This document shows, one piece after another, positions 6,381 to 13,193 of a stretch of DNA of 51,124 nt. Position 1 is the first letter of the stretch. Every line of letters starts with the position of its first letter. Location: the IMG/VR virus record IMGVR_UViG_3300022745_000043, positions 1-51,124 of that record. One strand, given 5' to 3'. Position numbers and translations under genes: made by a program. The notes beneath the pieces are model-generated. The model made no database searches and was not told the origin of the DNA. It was given only the letters and a program-made list of their open reading frames with translations. The DNA comes from a virus.

Positions 6381-6459
6381 CCGGTCAGAACTCCCCCGGC
6401 CTGACCGGCCAGGTGCGGGCGCCTCGTGCGCATCCCCCCGTTAGCGGGGCGCCCGCACC
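6381..6459 (+). ncRNA. Tandem C-rich-loop hairpins, 6C-RNA-like
   Basis: Hairpin 1 pairs CCGGTCAG (6381-6388) with CTGACCGG (6401-6408) around the loop AACTCCCCCGGC. Hairpin 2 pairs GGTGCGGGCGCC (6412-6423) with its complement (6448-6459) around a loop containing CATCCCCCCG. Two adjacent stem-loops with runs of C in the loops are the hallmark of actinobacterial 6C small RNA. The second phage carries the same pair at 49405-49488 with compensatory stem changes. There is no U-tract after it. Assignment as RNA is supported by covariation; its role is unknown. Confidence 0.6.
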
Positions 6460-6471
6460 ACCTACGTCCAG

Positions 6472-6538
6472 ACAAGCCAATGGACCGGCTCCCCGCGAAG
6501 AGATCACCGGCCCATCGACAACGAAGGGAGTGTCCCAC
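6472..6538 (+). promoter_or_regulatory. Conserved 53-bp leader upstream of the small-gene operon
   Basis: The 53 bases from ACAAGCCAATGGACCGGCTC onward (6472-6524) are identical to 49501-49553 in the second phage, although the following genes differ. The block contains an ATG (6480) opening a frame MDRLPAKRSPAHRQR that in the second phage stops directly before the next start codon. It also contains CCGG repeats able to pair. It may be a promoter, a leader peptide or an RNA element; identity exceeds that of nearby coding DNA. Confidence 0.55.
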
Positions 6539-6823
6539 ATGGACACCGCCGAGAACGACCGCATCGCCTGGGAGGCGGGCGCCTGGTGCGACCTGCTGAT
6601 GTCCGAGCTTGCCGCGAAGTCGGCGCGTCACACCGTCACCGCCCGCGCTCGCTTGTTCCTCGACGCGGGGCTCCCGCTCGCGAGGGTCCTCGACGCGCTC
6701 AAGATCGCCGAGGACGAGTGGGACGCGCGCATCGCCGACCACGACGCCACCAAGGCCGCGAACCGTGCGTTCCACGCCGAGCGAGAGGCCGCTGCCACGG
6801 CCGTCCCCGAGTTGATCGCATGA
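6539..6823 (+). CDS. Hypothetical helical early protein
   Basis: 94 residues from ATG 6539 with AGGGAG upstream. It is predicted mostly alpha-helical (WEAGAWCDLLMSELAAKSAR, RLFLDAGLPLARVLDALKIA, then a charged Ala-rich helix). I recognise no family. The second phage lacks this gene at the matching place: the conserved leader is followed directly by the counterpart of the next gene, so this one is an insertion or a loss. It overlaps its downstream neighbour by ATGA. Confidence 0.75.
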   Translation: MDTAENDRIAWEAGAWCDLLMSELAAKSARHTVTARARLFLDAGLPLARVLDALKIAEDEWDARIADHDATKAANRAFHAEREAAATAVPELIA

Positions 6824-7152
6824 CCGCCGGCGCCATCACGATGCTGCTGCTGGCCGTGGTGCTCGCGCTCGCCGCGATCCACGTCCGGTCCATGCGCCGG
6901 ATCGACGCCGGCCGCGCCGCGGCCCTCAACTCCGCCCTGGCGATCGTGGAGGACTCGCATCGCCGCCTCTTCTTCGCCCGCGACTTGCGCGACCAGGCCG
7001 TCGTGGAGAACGTCGACCTCTTGCACCAGCTGCAGGAGGCCCGCGCCCGCATCACCGCGCTCGAGGCCGAGCCCACCGCCGCCGAAGTCGCCGTCGTCGA
7101 GCAGCTCGCCGCCACCGCGTTCCGGGGCCCGTTCGGGGGGCAGCAGCTGTGA
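6820..7152 (+). CDS. Small membrane protein with coiled coil
   Basis: 110 residues. One N-terminal transmembrane helix (MLLLAVVLALAAIHV, about 8-22) is followed by a long charged coiled coil (DLLHQLQEARARITALEAE) and the tail FRGPFGGQQL. It is homologous to the protein at 49566-49910, which differs mainly at the N-terminus. It is coupled by ATGA upstream and GTGA downstream. Function unknown; a membrane-attached helical rod resembles spanin-like or exclusion proteins, but the early position argues against lysis. Confidence 0.75.
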   Translation: MTAGAITMLLLAVVLALAAIHVRSMRRIDAGRAAALNSALAIVEDSHRRLFFARDLRDQAVVENVDLLHQLQEARARITALEAEPTAAEVAVVEQLAATAFRGPFGGQQL

Positions 7153-7301
7153 CCGCCACCGTCGCCCTGGTCCGCCCGATCTGGCTGAGGTTCACCGCCT
7201 CCGCGACACCGACCGACGTCGCCGACGTCATCGCCCTCGCCGCCGGCCAGCCCGTCGCGCTCGTCGTCGACGTCATGCCCGCGATGGAGGTGGCGTCGTG
7301 A
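7149..7301 (+). CDS. Conserved 50-residue early protein
   Basis: 50 residues from GTG 7149 (GTGA overlap) to TGA 7301. The sequence is VALVRPIWLRFTASATPTDV, then a short helix and VALVVDVMPAMEVAS. It is virtually identical to the product of 49907-50059 in the second phage, including the coupling at both ends, which supports a real gene despite its size. No family is recognised. Confidence 0.7.
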   Translation: MTATVALVRPIWLRFTASATPTDVADVIALAAGQPVALVVDVMPAMEVAS

Positions 7302-7597
7302 ACGGCTTCCTCGCCCTCGTCGGCTTCGTGACGCTGCTGTTCCTCGCCGTGCTGGGACTCGCCGCGCTCGCGCTGTGGCTACTGCGCGACAACGACCCCG
7401 GCGTCATCGACATCACCGACCGCATCGAGAGCTCTCGCGGCCACGTGAAGGTGGTCGAGCGGCCCGCGCCGGCCGACCCCGACACGGACGCGGGCCACTC
7501 CACCGTCGGCCACGTCCTCGGTGGCGCCCTGGTCCTGGCCGTCGTCGTGGCCCTGCTCGCGCTGTGCGGCGCGGTCGAGACGGGGTGGACGTCGTGA
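7298..7597 (+). CDS. Two-helix membrane protein
   Basis: 99 residues. Transmembrane segments lie at about 3-27 (FLALVGFVTLLFLAVLGLAA) and 74-92 (LVLAVVVALLALCGAV), joined by an acidic soluble loop (DNDPGVIDITDRIESSRGH). Both ends are translationally coupled. The protein at 50056-50355 in the second phage is about 95% identical. Early phage membrane proteins often act in superinfection exclusion or altered host envelope state; that is inference only. Confidence 0.75.
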   Translation: MNGFLALVGFVTLLFLAVLGLAALALWLLRDNDPGVIDITDRIESSRGHVKVVERPAPADPDTDAGHSTVGHVLGGALVLAVVVALLALCGAVETGWTS

Positions 7598-7932
7598 CCA
7601 CCCACCGCATCGACATCGACACCGCCTACGTCGACCACGTCCTGAGCGGCATCAAGCCCTTCGAGGTTCGCCGCAATGACCGCGCCTACGTGGCGGGCGA
7701 CTACCTCCTGATGCGCGAGGTCGGTGACACGGGTATCGAGGACGGCCACTGGGGCGAGCCAGACCAGGCCGACGGCCACTCGTGCTCTCGGTGTCGCACT
7801 CGCCGTTACGTGCGGGCGCGGATCACCTACGTCTACTCGGGCGACCCGCGCTGGACCGACCTGACCCCCGGCGTCGTCGTTCTCGGCCTCGGTGGCGTCG
7901 GGATCCCGCTCCCCGTCGGCGGTGCGTCGTGA
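7594..7932 (+). CDS. DUF3850/ASCH-like RNA-binding-fold protein
   Basis: 112 residues from GTG 7594. HRIDIDTAYVDHVLSGIKPF, then EVRRNDRAYVAGDYLLMRE and the late RARITYVYSGDPRW with VVVLGLG match DUF3850, an ASCH/PUA-like beta barrel common in phages. The usual order of a lysine-containing helix, a charged EVR(K/R)NDR turn and a closing strand is present. An extra Cys pair (CSRCRTRR) interrupts the barrel. The matching place in the second phage holds an unrelated 77-residue gene. ASCH domains bind RNA or modified bases; the target here is unknown. Confidence 0.75.
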   Translation: MTTHRIDIDTAYVDHVLSGIKPFEVRRNDRAYVAGDYLLMREVGDTGIEDGHWGEPDQADGHSCSRCRTRRYVRARITYVYSGDPRWTDLTPGVVVLGLGGVGIPLPVGGAS

Positions 7933-8201
7933 GCCTCGACGAGGCCGCGTTCGCTGAGGCCGTGCAGACGGCGGCTGAGGCGTGGGCTGACCGGGGACTC
8001 GGCGCCGGCGTCCGCGTCGGGCGGGCTGCCGCAACCGCCGCCGTCGCCGCCGCGTGGCCGGTCATCGAGCGGGCCGTCCTCGCGGAGGCCGCCGCGAAGC
8101 TGCGAGAGCTGGCCAACGCGCAGCGTCTGAACTCCGTCACCGGCGTCGCCCGTCTCACAGCGTTCGACTCTGCCGCCCGCATCATCGAGGCCACCCCGTG
8201 A
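7929..8201 (+). CDS. Hypothetical Ala-rich helical protein
   Basis: 90 residues, GTGA-coupled. It is nearly all helix, with the core WPVIERAVLAEAAAKLRELA and end ARIIEATP. The core and end are shared with the protein at 14999-15238 (WPVIERAVLAEAAAEVRALY, DIIEAAS), so the phage carries two copies of this family. The DNA match is strongest over the WPVIERAVLAEAA codons. Function unknown. Confidence 0.7.
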   Translation: MSLDEAAFAEAVQTAAEAWADRGLGAGVRVGRAAATAAVAAAWPVIERAVLAEAAAKLRELANAQRLNSVTGVARLTAFDSAARIIEATP

Positions 8202-8434
8202 CCGCCTTCGCCGCCACCTGGGCGGCCCTATGGGCGGGTGCGGCGTTCCTGTCGGGGACGGCGCTGGGCTACCGGCTCCGTCGTCCCGCCGTCGTCGAGA
8301 CGTGCGGGGACGTGACCACCGTGCACGGACTCGGCCGCGACCTCGTCGCGGAGTGCCAGCGGTCGGCGGGCCACGACGGTCGCCACGTCGGCATGGACGG
8401 CGAGGCCACGGTCGAGTGGCCGGTGACGGCATGA
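8198..8434 (+). CDS. Small membrane protein with Cys pair
   Basis: 78 residues from GTG 8198. One N-terminal transmembrane helix (FAATWAALWAGAAFLSGTAL) is followed by a short domain with two cysteines and histidines (ETCGDVTTVH, ECQRSAGHDGRHVG). The relative at 50582-50836 shares the helix almost exactly and the CxxxAGHxGxHVG motif but differs between them. Coupled at both ends. The Cys/His pattern suggests metal binding or a disulfide outside the membrane; function unknown. Confidence 0.72.
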   Translation: MTAFAATWAALWAGAAFLSGTALGYRLRRPAVVETCGDVTTVHGLGRDLVAECQRSAGHDGRHVGMDGEATVEWPVTA

Positions 8435-8535
8435 ACCGCCCCGTGCCCGTCGTCGGCACCGCCCTCGGCATCGGCCGTGCCGGGGAACGCCTCGCCGGCC
8501 GACTCGGGCGACCGTGCGGGAGATGGTGGCTGTGA
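8431..8535 (+). CDS. Possible 34-residue microprotein
   Basis: ATG 8431 overlaps the previous stop (ATGA), and the frame ends at TGA 8533-8535, overlapping the next GTG. The peptide is basic and Gly-rich (GTALGIGRAGERLAGRLGRP). Support comes only from overlap at both ends; there is no counterpart in the second phage. Confidence 0.4.
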   Translation: MNRPVPVVGTALGIGRAGERLAGRLGRPCGRWWL

Positions 8536-8942
8536 GCAGCCTCCGCCGCGCCCTGCGCACCGTGTGGGACTTCCTCGGCGAGGACTTCACCGAGGTCTGT
8601 CCCTGCCCTGACTGCGAGCGCACCGCTGCGCGCCTCGAGCAGGCCACGCACCAGCCGCATCCCGCTGTCCTGCACGCCGAGCGACGTGCGGCCACCGACC
8701 ACGCCGGGGAGGTGCGCCCCCAGCCGTCGACCTTCCCGGCTGGCGCGAGCGACATGCCCACCTCCCCGGCGTGCCTGCCCTGCGCGGCCAAGGACCGGCG
8801 CATCGCCGACCTCGAGGCCGACCTTCTCGTCGTCCGCGCGCACCGCCACCGCATCGAGGACGACCGCCTTCACCTGATCCACGCGAGCGCCGCCGCTGAT
8901 CCCGGCCCCGCTCCCACGACTGAGGAGACCGCGCATGTCTAG
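8532..8942 (+). CDS. Cys-containing coiled-coil protein
   Basis: 136 residues from GTG 8532. It has an early CPCPDC cluster, a Pro-rich middle and a second pair CLPC followed by a charged helix (KDRRIADLEADLLVVRAHRH). Two CxxC-type pairs suggest a zinc-binding coiled-coil protein. The ATG at 8523 is an alternative start. The gene overlaps parB by eight bases. No family recognised. Confidence 0.65.
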   Translation: MSSLRRALRTVWDFLGEDFTEVCPCPDCERTAARLEQATHQPHPAVLHAERRAATDHAGEVRPQPSTFPAGASDMPTSPACLPCAAKDRRIADLEADLLVVRAHRHRIEDDRLHLIHASAAADPGPAPTTEETAHV

Positions 8943-9648
8943 CGCCCGCGCTGCCGGGGGCCTGGCCCGGATCCCGCTCGAGGAGATCAACCCGAACCCC
9001 GCGAACCCGCGCCGCGATGTCGGTGACGTCTCCGAGCTTGCGGACTCGATCCGGGAGCGCGGCCTGATCCAGCCCCTGGTCGTGCACCCACGCGCCCGTG
9101 GTGGCTACGAGCTGCTGTCCGGGCACCGCCGGTACGCGGCTCTCGTGCACCTGGACGCGGCCACCGCGCTGTGTCTGATCGCGCCGGCGCGGAAGGACGT
9201 CGAGGCGCTGCAGATCATGCTGGTGGAGAACGGCCAGCGTGAAGCCCTGTCCCCGATGGAGGAGGCGCGCGCGTTCGACCGCCTCCTGAAGATGGGCCTG
9301 AGCCAGGCCCAGATCGCCAGGGGGGTGGGCCGCTCTCAGACCCACGTGTCGCACCGCCTCGGCCTCATGCACCTCACGCCCCGGCAGCAGGCCGAGGTAG
9401 ACGCCGGTGAGCTCCGTGTCGTGGACGCCGTGCACGCGTCCCGAGCCGCGCGCGGCCGCGCCGATGACACGCACTTCACCGGATGGCACCTGGGCAAGCA
9501 CCACCCCCTGGCGGAGGACGTGCGTGACGCCTGCGCGACGGCCGGGCATCCGCGGGTCCGCCGCGTCGGCGGCGTCGGGTGTGGTGCCTGCTGGGAGGTC
9601 GCGATCCGCGCCGACGAGCGGCGCCACGCGCGCGGTGGTGCCGCATGA
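8935..9648 (+). CDS. ParB/Spo0J-like nuclease/CTPase-fold protein
   Basis: 237 residues. The ParB/Srx N-domain is clear: IPLEEINPNPANPRRDVGDV, then SIRERGLIQPLVVHPRARGG and the GHRRYAALVHLD motif. A helical region with an HTH follows (LSPMEEARAFDRLL, LSQAQIARGVGRSQTHVSHR). The C-terminal 60 residues hold two cysteines. No ParA gene is next to it, so plasmid-type partition is unlikely; solitary ParB-like proteins in actinophages are thought to act as regulators or nucleases. The gene cut at the right edge (50833-51124) is its close relative. Confidence 0.88.
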   Translation: MSSARAAGGLARIPLEEINPNPANPRRDVGDVSELADSIRERGLIQPLVVHPRARGGYELLSGHRRYAALVHLDAATALCLIAPARKDVEALQIMLVENGQREALSPMEEARAFDRLLKMGLSQAQIARGVGRSQTHVSHRLGLMHLTPRQQAEVDAGELRVVDAVHASRAARGRADDTHFTGWHLGKHHPLAEDVRDACATAGHPRVRRVGGVGCGACWEVAIRADERRHARGGAA

Positions 9649-9980
9649 CCCAGCAGCTCACCCTCGAAGAGGCCATCGTCGAGCGCAACGCGGTCCTGCA
9701 CTTGCTCGCGGTCGACCCGCGCGCGACCAAGACCCAGCAGGCCGTGTGCGCGGCGATCGACAAGGTCACCGCGCCGGGCGGGTTCGTGTCCGCGAACGAC
9801 ATCCGCCCGCACCTGCCGTCGTGGGTGAAGCGCGAGCAGATCGGCCCCACCTTCGGTGTGCTGGTGCGCCGCGGTGTCCTCGCGCGCGTGGACTGGGTGC
9901 CCTCGACCGATCCGGGCACCCACGGCAAGCCCGTCGCCCGCTACCTCGTGAACACCCACGCAGCTGGGGCCGCGGCATGA
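9645..9980 (+). CDS. Winged-helix-like protein
   Basis: 111 residues from ATG 9645 (ATGA). Residues 25-90 look like a winged helix: TQQAVCAAIDKVTAPGGFVS, a recognition region (IRPHLPSWVKREQIGPTFGV) and a hairpin (VRRGVLARVDWVPS). It sits directly after the ParB-like gene and may assist transcription or replication. No named family. Confidence 0.65.
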   Translation: MTQQLTLEEAIVERNAVLHLLAVDPRATKTQQAVCAAIDKVTAPGGFVSANDIRPHLPSWVKREQIGPTFGVLVRRGVLARVDWVPSTDPGTHGKPVARYLVNTHAAGAAA

Positions 9981-10462
9981 CCGCGGCGCGCGCCGGCACG
10001 TGGCGCATGTCCTGGCCGATCACCGACCCCGTCGTCGGTCTCGCGACGCTCATGGGGCAGGCGCAGCACGACCTCGCGGCCGCGCTCGCCGTCGAGGACC
10101 TGCAGCCCGCGGGCAGGGCGACGTGGACGATCGCGCACCAGGGCGGGCCCCGCATGTTCGTCGACCTGCCCGTCATCGCGGTCCCCCGCGAGGACACCGA
10201 GACCACCGGGGCGGTGAGCGTCGCCGTGTCCGCGGAACCGGGATCTACGCCCGAGACCCCCGCCCCGGTGCCCGACAACGACGTCGACCAGGTCGTCGTC
10301 GAGCGCCTCGTGCAGGGCGCGGACTGGCGGGCCTTGCACGCGACCCGCGCCGAGCGTGTCGCCGCCGCGCTGCAGATGCCGTCCCTCGCGCAGGCCGAAC
10401 GCCACCTCGGGCTCCGCGCGGGCCGCGACTTCCCGAACCTCACCGAGCGGGCGGTGTCCTGA
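9977..10462 (+). CDS. Hypothetical early protein
   Basis: 161 residues. The N-terminal half has AQHDLAAALAVEDLQP and a beta region (ATWTIAHQGGPRMFVDLPVI). A Pro/Thr linker follows, and the C-terminal 60 residues are helical and HTH-like (RAERVAAALQMPSLAQAERH, GLRAGRDFPNL). Coupled at both ends. I do not recognise a family; a DNA-binding C-terminus is possible. Confidence 0.65.
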   Translation: MTAARAGTWRMSWPITDPVVGLATLMGQAQHDLAAALAVEDLQPAGRATWTIAHQGGPRMFVDLPVIAVPREDTETTGAVSVAVSAEPGSTPETPAPVPDNDVDQVVVERLVQGADWRALHATRAERVAAALQMPSLAQAERHLGLRAGRDFPNLTERAVS

Positions 10463-10641
10463 TGCCCCCGCTCCCCGCCGCGCGACGCGAGCAGGCCCCG
10501 GCCCCGCCCGCGCAACGGAACCAGTGGTGGTGCCGTGAACGTGGCTGCCACGCCACCGGGTACGGCCAGAACGCCACCGCCGCCCGCGTCGCCGCGCAGG
10601 ACCACTGGGACCGCACCCACAAGGAGGTGCCGGCGCCGTGA
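10462..10641 (+). CDS. Small Cys/His protein
   Basis: 59 residues. After a basic Pro-rich N-terminus comes WWCRERGCHATGYGQNA and AAQDHWDRTHK, a pattern like a single degenerate C2H2-type zinc finger (two Cys, two His, ten-residue helix). Coupled by ATGA and GTGA to its neighbours. Likely a nucleic-acid-binding microprotein, inferred from the motif only. Confidence 0.62.
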   Translation: MPPLPAARREQAPAPPAQRNQWWCRERGCHATGYGQNATAARVAAQDHWDRTHKEVPAP

Positions 10642-10808
10642 TCCGCACCGACTACGACGTCATGTCCCGCACCTTCTACGCCTGGTGTGACGCCTGCCAG
10701 ACCGGCCTGACCCAGTCACCGACCATCGCCGACGTCCTGCTCTGGAAGAACGAGCACCAGTGCACGCCGGCGCCCGCCACGACCGCCGCAACGGAGGGCA
10801 CCCCGTGA
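10638..10808 (+). CDS. Small CxxC/HxC zinc-finger-like protein
   Basis: 56 residues from GTG 10638 to TGA 10808. FYAWCDACQTGLTQSPTIAD, then LWKNEHQC shows two CxxC-type cysteines and a following His-x-Cys, which together can bind one zinc ion. It is one of several tiny metal-finger genes packed with overlapping starts and stops in this early operon. Confidence 0.6.
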   Translation: MIRTDYDVMSRTFYAWCDACQTGLTQSPTIADVLLWKNEHQCTPAPATTAATEGTP

Positions 10809-10957
10809 ACCGACCCGACCTGCTCATGCACCCCGCGGCTCACGCCCCCGCGTGCGTCGTCCCCGACGTCGTGCGCTACCGGGCGGGCTCGTTCGTCGTG
10901 ACCCGCTGCCTGGACAACGACTGCCGCCAGGTGTTCCTGCGCCCCGCGCACCACTGA
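10805..10957 (+). CDS. Small Cys-containing protein
   Basis: 50 residues from GTG 10805 (GTGA overlap). Motifs HAPACVV and VTRCLDNDCRQVFLRP give three cysteines, two in a CLDNDC pair, resembling half of a treble-clef finger. It is the last member of the tightly coupled string before a 36-base gap. Function unknown. Confidence 0.55.
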   Translation: MNRPDLLMHPAAHAPACVVPDVVRYRAGSFVVTRCLDNDCRQVFLRPAHH

Positions 10958-10993
10958 CCCGACATCACACCCATCACAGGAAGGCACGCACCG

Positions 10994-11383
10994 ATGCCCA
11001 AGCCCTCGGCAACCGACGACGACACCGACGTCGTCATCAGGCCGTTCGCGGACGCGCTCATCGAGCTGTCCGGCGGCCGCACCCACACCGAACTGTCCGA
11101 GCAGCTCCACGAACTGATCGCCCGCGTCCGAGACACCGGCAAGAAGGGCACCCTCACCCTCACGATCACGGTGTCGCGGATGAAGAACGCGTCGGAGAAC
11201 ACCCTCACGGTCACCGACGACGTCAAGGCCAAGCTGCCCGCCCACGACCGCAACGTGTCGGTGTTCTACGCCGACGCGCACGGCAACCTGACCCGCCGCG
11301 ACCCCAACCAGCTCGAGTTCGGGTCCCTGCGCGAGGTCCCCGAGAAGGCCACCTCCACCCCGAAGGAGTCCGCACGCGCATGA
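10994..11383 (+). CDS. Conserved actinophage hypothetical protein
   Basis: 129 residues from ATG 10994 with AGGAAG upstream. The region IRPFADALIELSGGRTHTEL, then LHELIARVRDTGKKGTLTLT resembles a small conserved protein often found directly before DUF2303 genes in phages. The C-terminus is charged (DAHGNLTRRDPNQLEF). It overlaps the DUF2303 gene by ATGA, so the two products may work together. Role unknown. Confidence 0.72.
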   Translation: MPKPSATDDDTDVVIRPFADALIELSGGRTHTELSEQLHELIARVRDTGKKGTLTLTITVSRMKNASENTLTVTDDVKAKLPAHDRNVSVFYADAHGNLTRRDPNQLEFGSLREVPEKATSTPKESARA

Positions 11384-12231
11384 GCGACCTCGAAGCAGTC
11401 CTGACCACCGGCACAGACGACGTCCGCGCCATCATCGACATCGCCGCCGCCTCGGTCGGCCCGGTCGAGCTCGAACCCGGCTCGATCCACGTCGTCACCG
11501 TCCCCGCGGGCGCCAAGGCCGAGCTCATCGACCTCGACCGCGACGTCTACCGCGCGCATCCGCGCCGACCCACGGGCTTGTTCACCGTCCGCACCGCGCA
11601 GTCGCTCATCGACTACGTCACCAAGCACGGCATGGACGAGACCGAGGCATGGGCCGACGTCGACGGCATCCGCCTGACCGCGGTCATCAACGCCCACCAG
11701 GGGTACGACCTGCCGGCCGGGTGGGGAGACCACCAGGCTGTCCTGCAGCTGCAGCACTCCGATGAGTGGACGCGCTGGACCAGCATCGACGGCGACCTCG
11801 TGCCCCAGACCGAGTTCGCCGAGTTCATCGAGCAGCGCACCGTCGACTTCTTCGAGCCCGCCGGCGCGGACATCCTCGAGCTCGCCCAGTCGTTCCAGGC
11901 CTCCCGCTCGGGACGGTTCGAGTCCTCGCAGCGCCTCACCTCCGGTGAGACCACGCTGGTGTGGAAGGACGACGTCGCCGCGACCGCCGGGCGCTCGGGC
12001 CAGATCGCGATCCCCGACGTCGTCGAGCTCGTCCTGCGACCGTTCACCGGCGCCGACGCGTTCAAGGTCCGCGCCCGGTTCCGGTACCGCATCAGCGACG
12101 GGCGACTCCTGCTCGGCTTCGCCCTCGAACGGCCCGCCGACGTCATCGCGACCGCGTTCGACGACGTCGTCGAGAAGGTCCGCGAGGGCCTGCCGAACGT
12201 CCCGGTCTACCTGGGACCCCAGCCCCGATGA
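11380..12231 (+). CDS. DUF2303 (YfdQ-like) protein
   Basis: 283 residues. ELEPGSIHVVTVPAGAKAEL, TGLFTVRTAQSLIDYVTKHG, the aromatic stretch GWGDHQAVLQLQHSDEWTRW, and EFAEFIEQRTVDFFEPAGAD followed by a SGETTLVWKDD segment match DUF2303, widespread in phages and next to replication or recombination genes. It is full length for the family. The biochemical role is not established; position suggests phage DNA metabolism. Confidence 0.82.
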   Translation: MSDLEAVLTTGTDDVRAIIDIAAASVGPVELEPGSIHVVTVPAGAKAELIDLDRDVYRAHPRRPTGLFTVRTAQSLIDYVTKHGMDETEAWADVDGIRLTAVINAHQGYDLPAGWGDHQAVLQLQHSDEWTRWTSIDGDLVPQTEFAEFIEQRTVDFFEPAGADILELAQSFQASRSGRFESSQRLTSGETTLVWKDDVAATAGRSGQIAIPDVVELVLRPFTGADAFKVRARFRYRISDGRLLLGFALERPADVIATAFDDVVEKVREGLPNVPVYLGPQPR

Positions 12232-12235
12232 GACC

Positions 12236-12281
12236 AGCCCGGGGCCGGCCGCGAGTGGGGAAGCTCGCCCGGCCCCGGGCT
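12236..12281 (+). terminator. Long GC hairpin after the DUF2303 gene
   Basis: AGCCCGGGGCCGG (12236-12248) pairs perfectly with 12269-12281 across a 20-nt loop, in the only gap of this stretch (12232-12307). It may terminate part of the early transcript or stabilise the upstream mRNA; no U-tract follows. Confidence 0.55.
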
Positions 12282-12307
12282 ACCACCAGCGACGAACGGA
12301 GCACCAC

Positions 12308-12541
12308 GTGAACATCGGCGAAGCCACCGCGACCATGCGCGTCCTGGACTTCCTCGCGGGCGACGTCGACCACTGCGACGAGACCACGCGCCGCGCGCTC
12401 GCCCGCGACCTGGTCTGGCTCCAGACCAGGGCCCGCGCCGCCGTCCACGCCGGCCGTACCTACGACGAGGACGCCTGGGACCTGGCCCTGGCCCAGGTCA
12501 CGTTCGAGCCTGAGCCCTCGTTCGCCCGGGGGGACGCGTGA
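12308..12541 (+). CDS. Hypothetical small acidic protein
   Basis: 77 residues from GTG 12308 with CGGAG upstream. Mostly helical (TMRVLDFLAGDVDHCDETTR, RDLVWLQTRARAAVHAGRTY). No family recognised. It opens a four-gene coupled block that ends in the replication initiator. Confidence 0.62.
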   Translation: MNIGEATATMRVLDFLAGDVDHCDETTRRALARDLVWLQTRARAAVHAGRTYDEDAWDLALAQVTFEPEPSFARGDA

Positions 12542-12816
12542 CCCACATCGTCGTTACCCCGAACCTCGAGATCGACCCGTGGCACGACCTGGACCCGACC
12601 ACGTTCCTTGGCTACGACCCGACCGTCGGGCAGTCCGCGCGCATCACCCGCGTCGGCATGGTCCCCAACGGCACCACGCAGGGCCGCGCCACCGTCGCCC
12701 TCGTCATCACCCTCCCGGACGGGCGCACCGTCCTGGCCGAGACCACGTGGCGCCTGTTCCAGGGCATCGCGCTCGCGCTCGCATCCACGCCCGTCGCACT
12801 CATGGAGGGCCTGTGA
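12538..12816 (+). CDS. Hypothetical small protein
   Basis: 92 residues from GTG 12538. The N-terminus is IVVTPNLEIDPWHDLDPTTF, followed by a beta-rich region (TRVGMVPNGTTQGRATVALV, ITLPDGRTVLAETTWRLF) and a C-terminal helix. No family recognised. Coupled at both ends (GTGA). Confidence 0.62.
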   Translation: MTHIVVTPNLEIDPWHDLDPTTFLGYDPTVGQSARITRVGMVPNGTTQGRATVALVITLPDGRTVLAETTWRLFQGIALALASTPVALMEGL

Positions 12817-13193
12817 GCAGCCACGTGATCCGCCTGCCGTGGACCAAGCCGCCGCTGTCGCTGAACGATCGCTCCGACTGGCGTGCCCGCGCACGCGCGG
12901 TCAAGGACGTCCGCCGTGTCGCCGCGGCCTACGTGCGGGCCGCCCACATCGCCCGCACCGACCGGATCCGTGTCGTCCTGACGTACCACCCGCGCGACGC
13001 CCGCCGCCGCGACTCGGACAACCTCACCGCGACCCTCAAGGCCGTGTGCGACGGCATCGTCGACGCCGGCGTCGTCACCGACGACACCCCCGAGCTCATG
13101 GTCAAGGACATGCCCGTCATCGCGGCCCCGATGCCCCGCGACCCGCACCTCACCCTCACCATCACGATCCTGGACGCCGAGGTGCCCGCGTGA
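12813..13193 (+). CDS. rusA: RusA-like Holliday junction resolvase
   Basis: 126 residues from GTG 12813. RLPWTKPPLSLNDRSDWRAR matches the N-terminal PxSxNxxxxxH-type region of RusA. The catalytic core RRRDSDNLTATLKAVCDGIV, then DAGVVTDDTPEL carries the Asp residues (D in DSDN, D in CDGIVDAG, DD) that bind magnesium. RusA enzymes resolve four-way junctions as dimers during phage recombination and before packaging. It overlaps the replication initiator gene, consistent with a replication-recombination block. Length is typical. Confidence 0.82.
   Translation: MSSHVIRLPWTKPPLSLNDRSDWRARARAVKDVRRVAAAYVRAAHIARTDRIRVVLTYHPRDARRRDSDNLTATLKAVCDGIVDAGVVTDDTPELMVKDMPVIAAPMPRDPHLTLTITILDAEVPA

Noticed and set aside
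8587-9627. A 346-residue leftward frame opposite parB
   Set aside because: The ParB domain on the plus strand is unambiguous; the antisense frame has no recognisable feature.
8935-9648. ParAB plasmid partition system
   Set aside because: There is no ParA ATPase next to the ParB-like gene in either copy and no centromere-like repeat cluster was found; solitary ParB-like genes are usual in actinophages.
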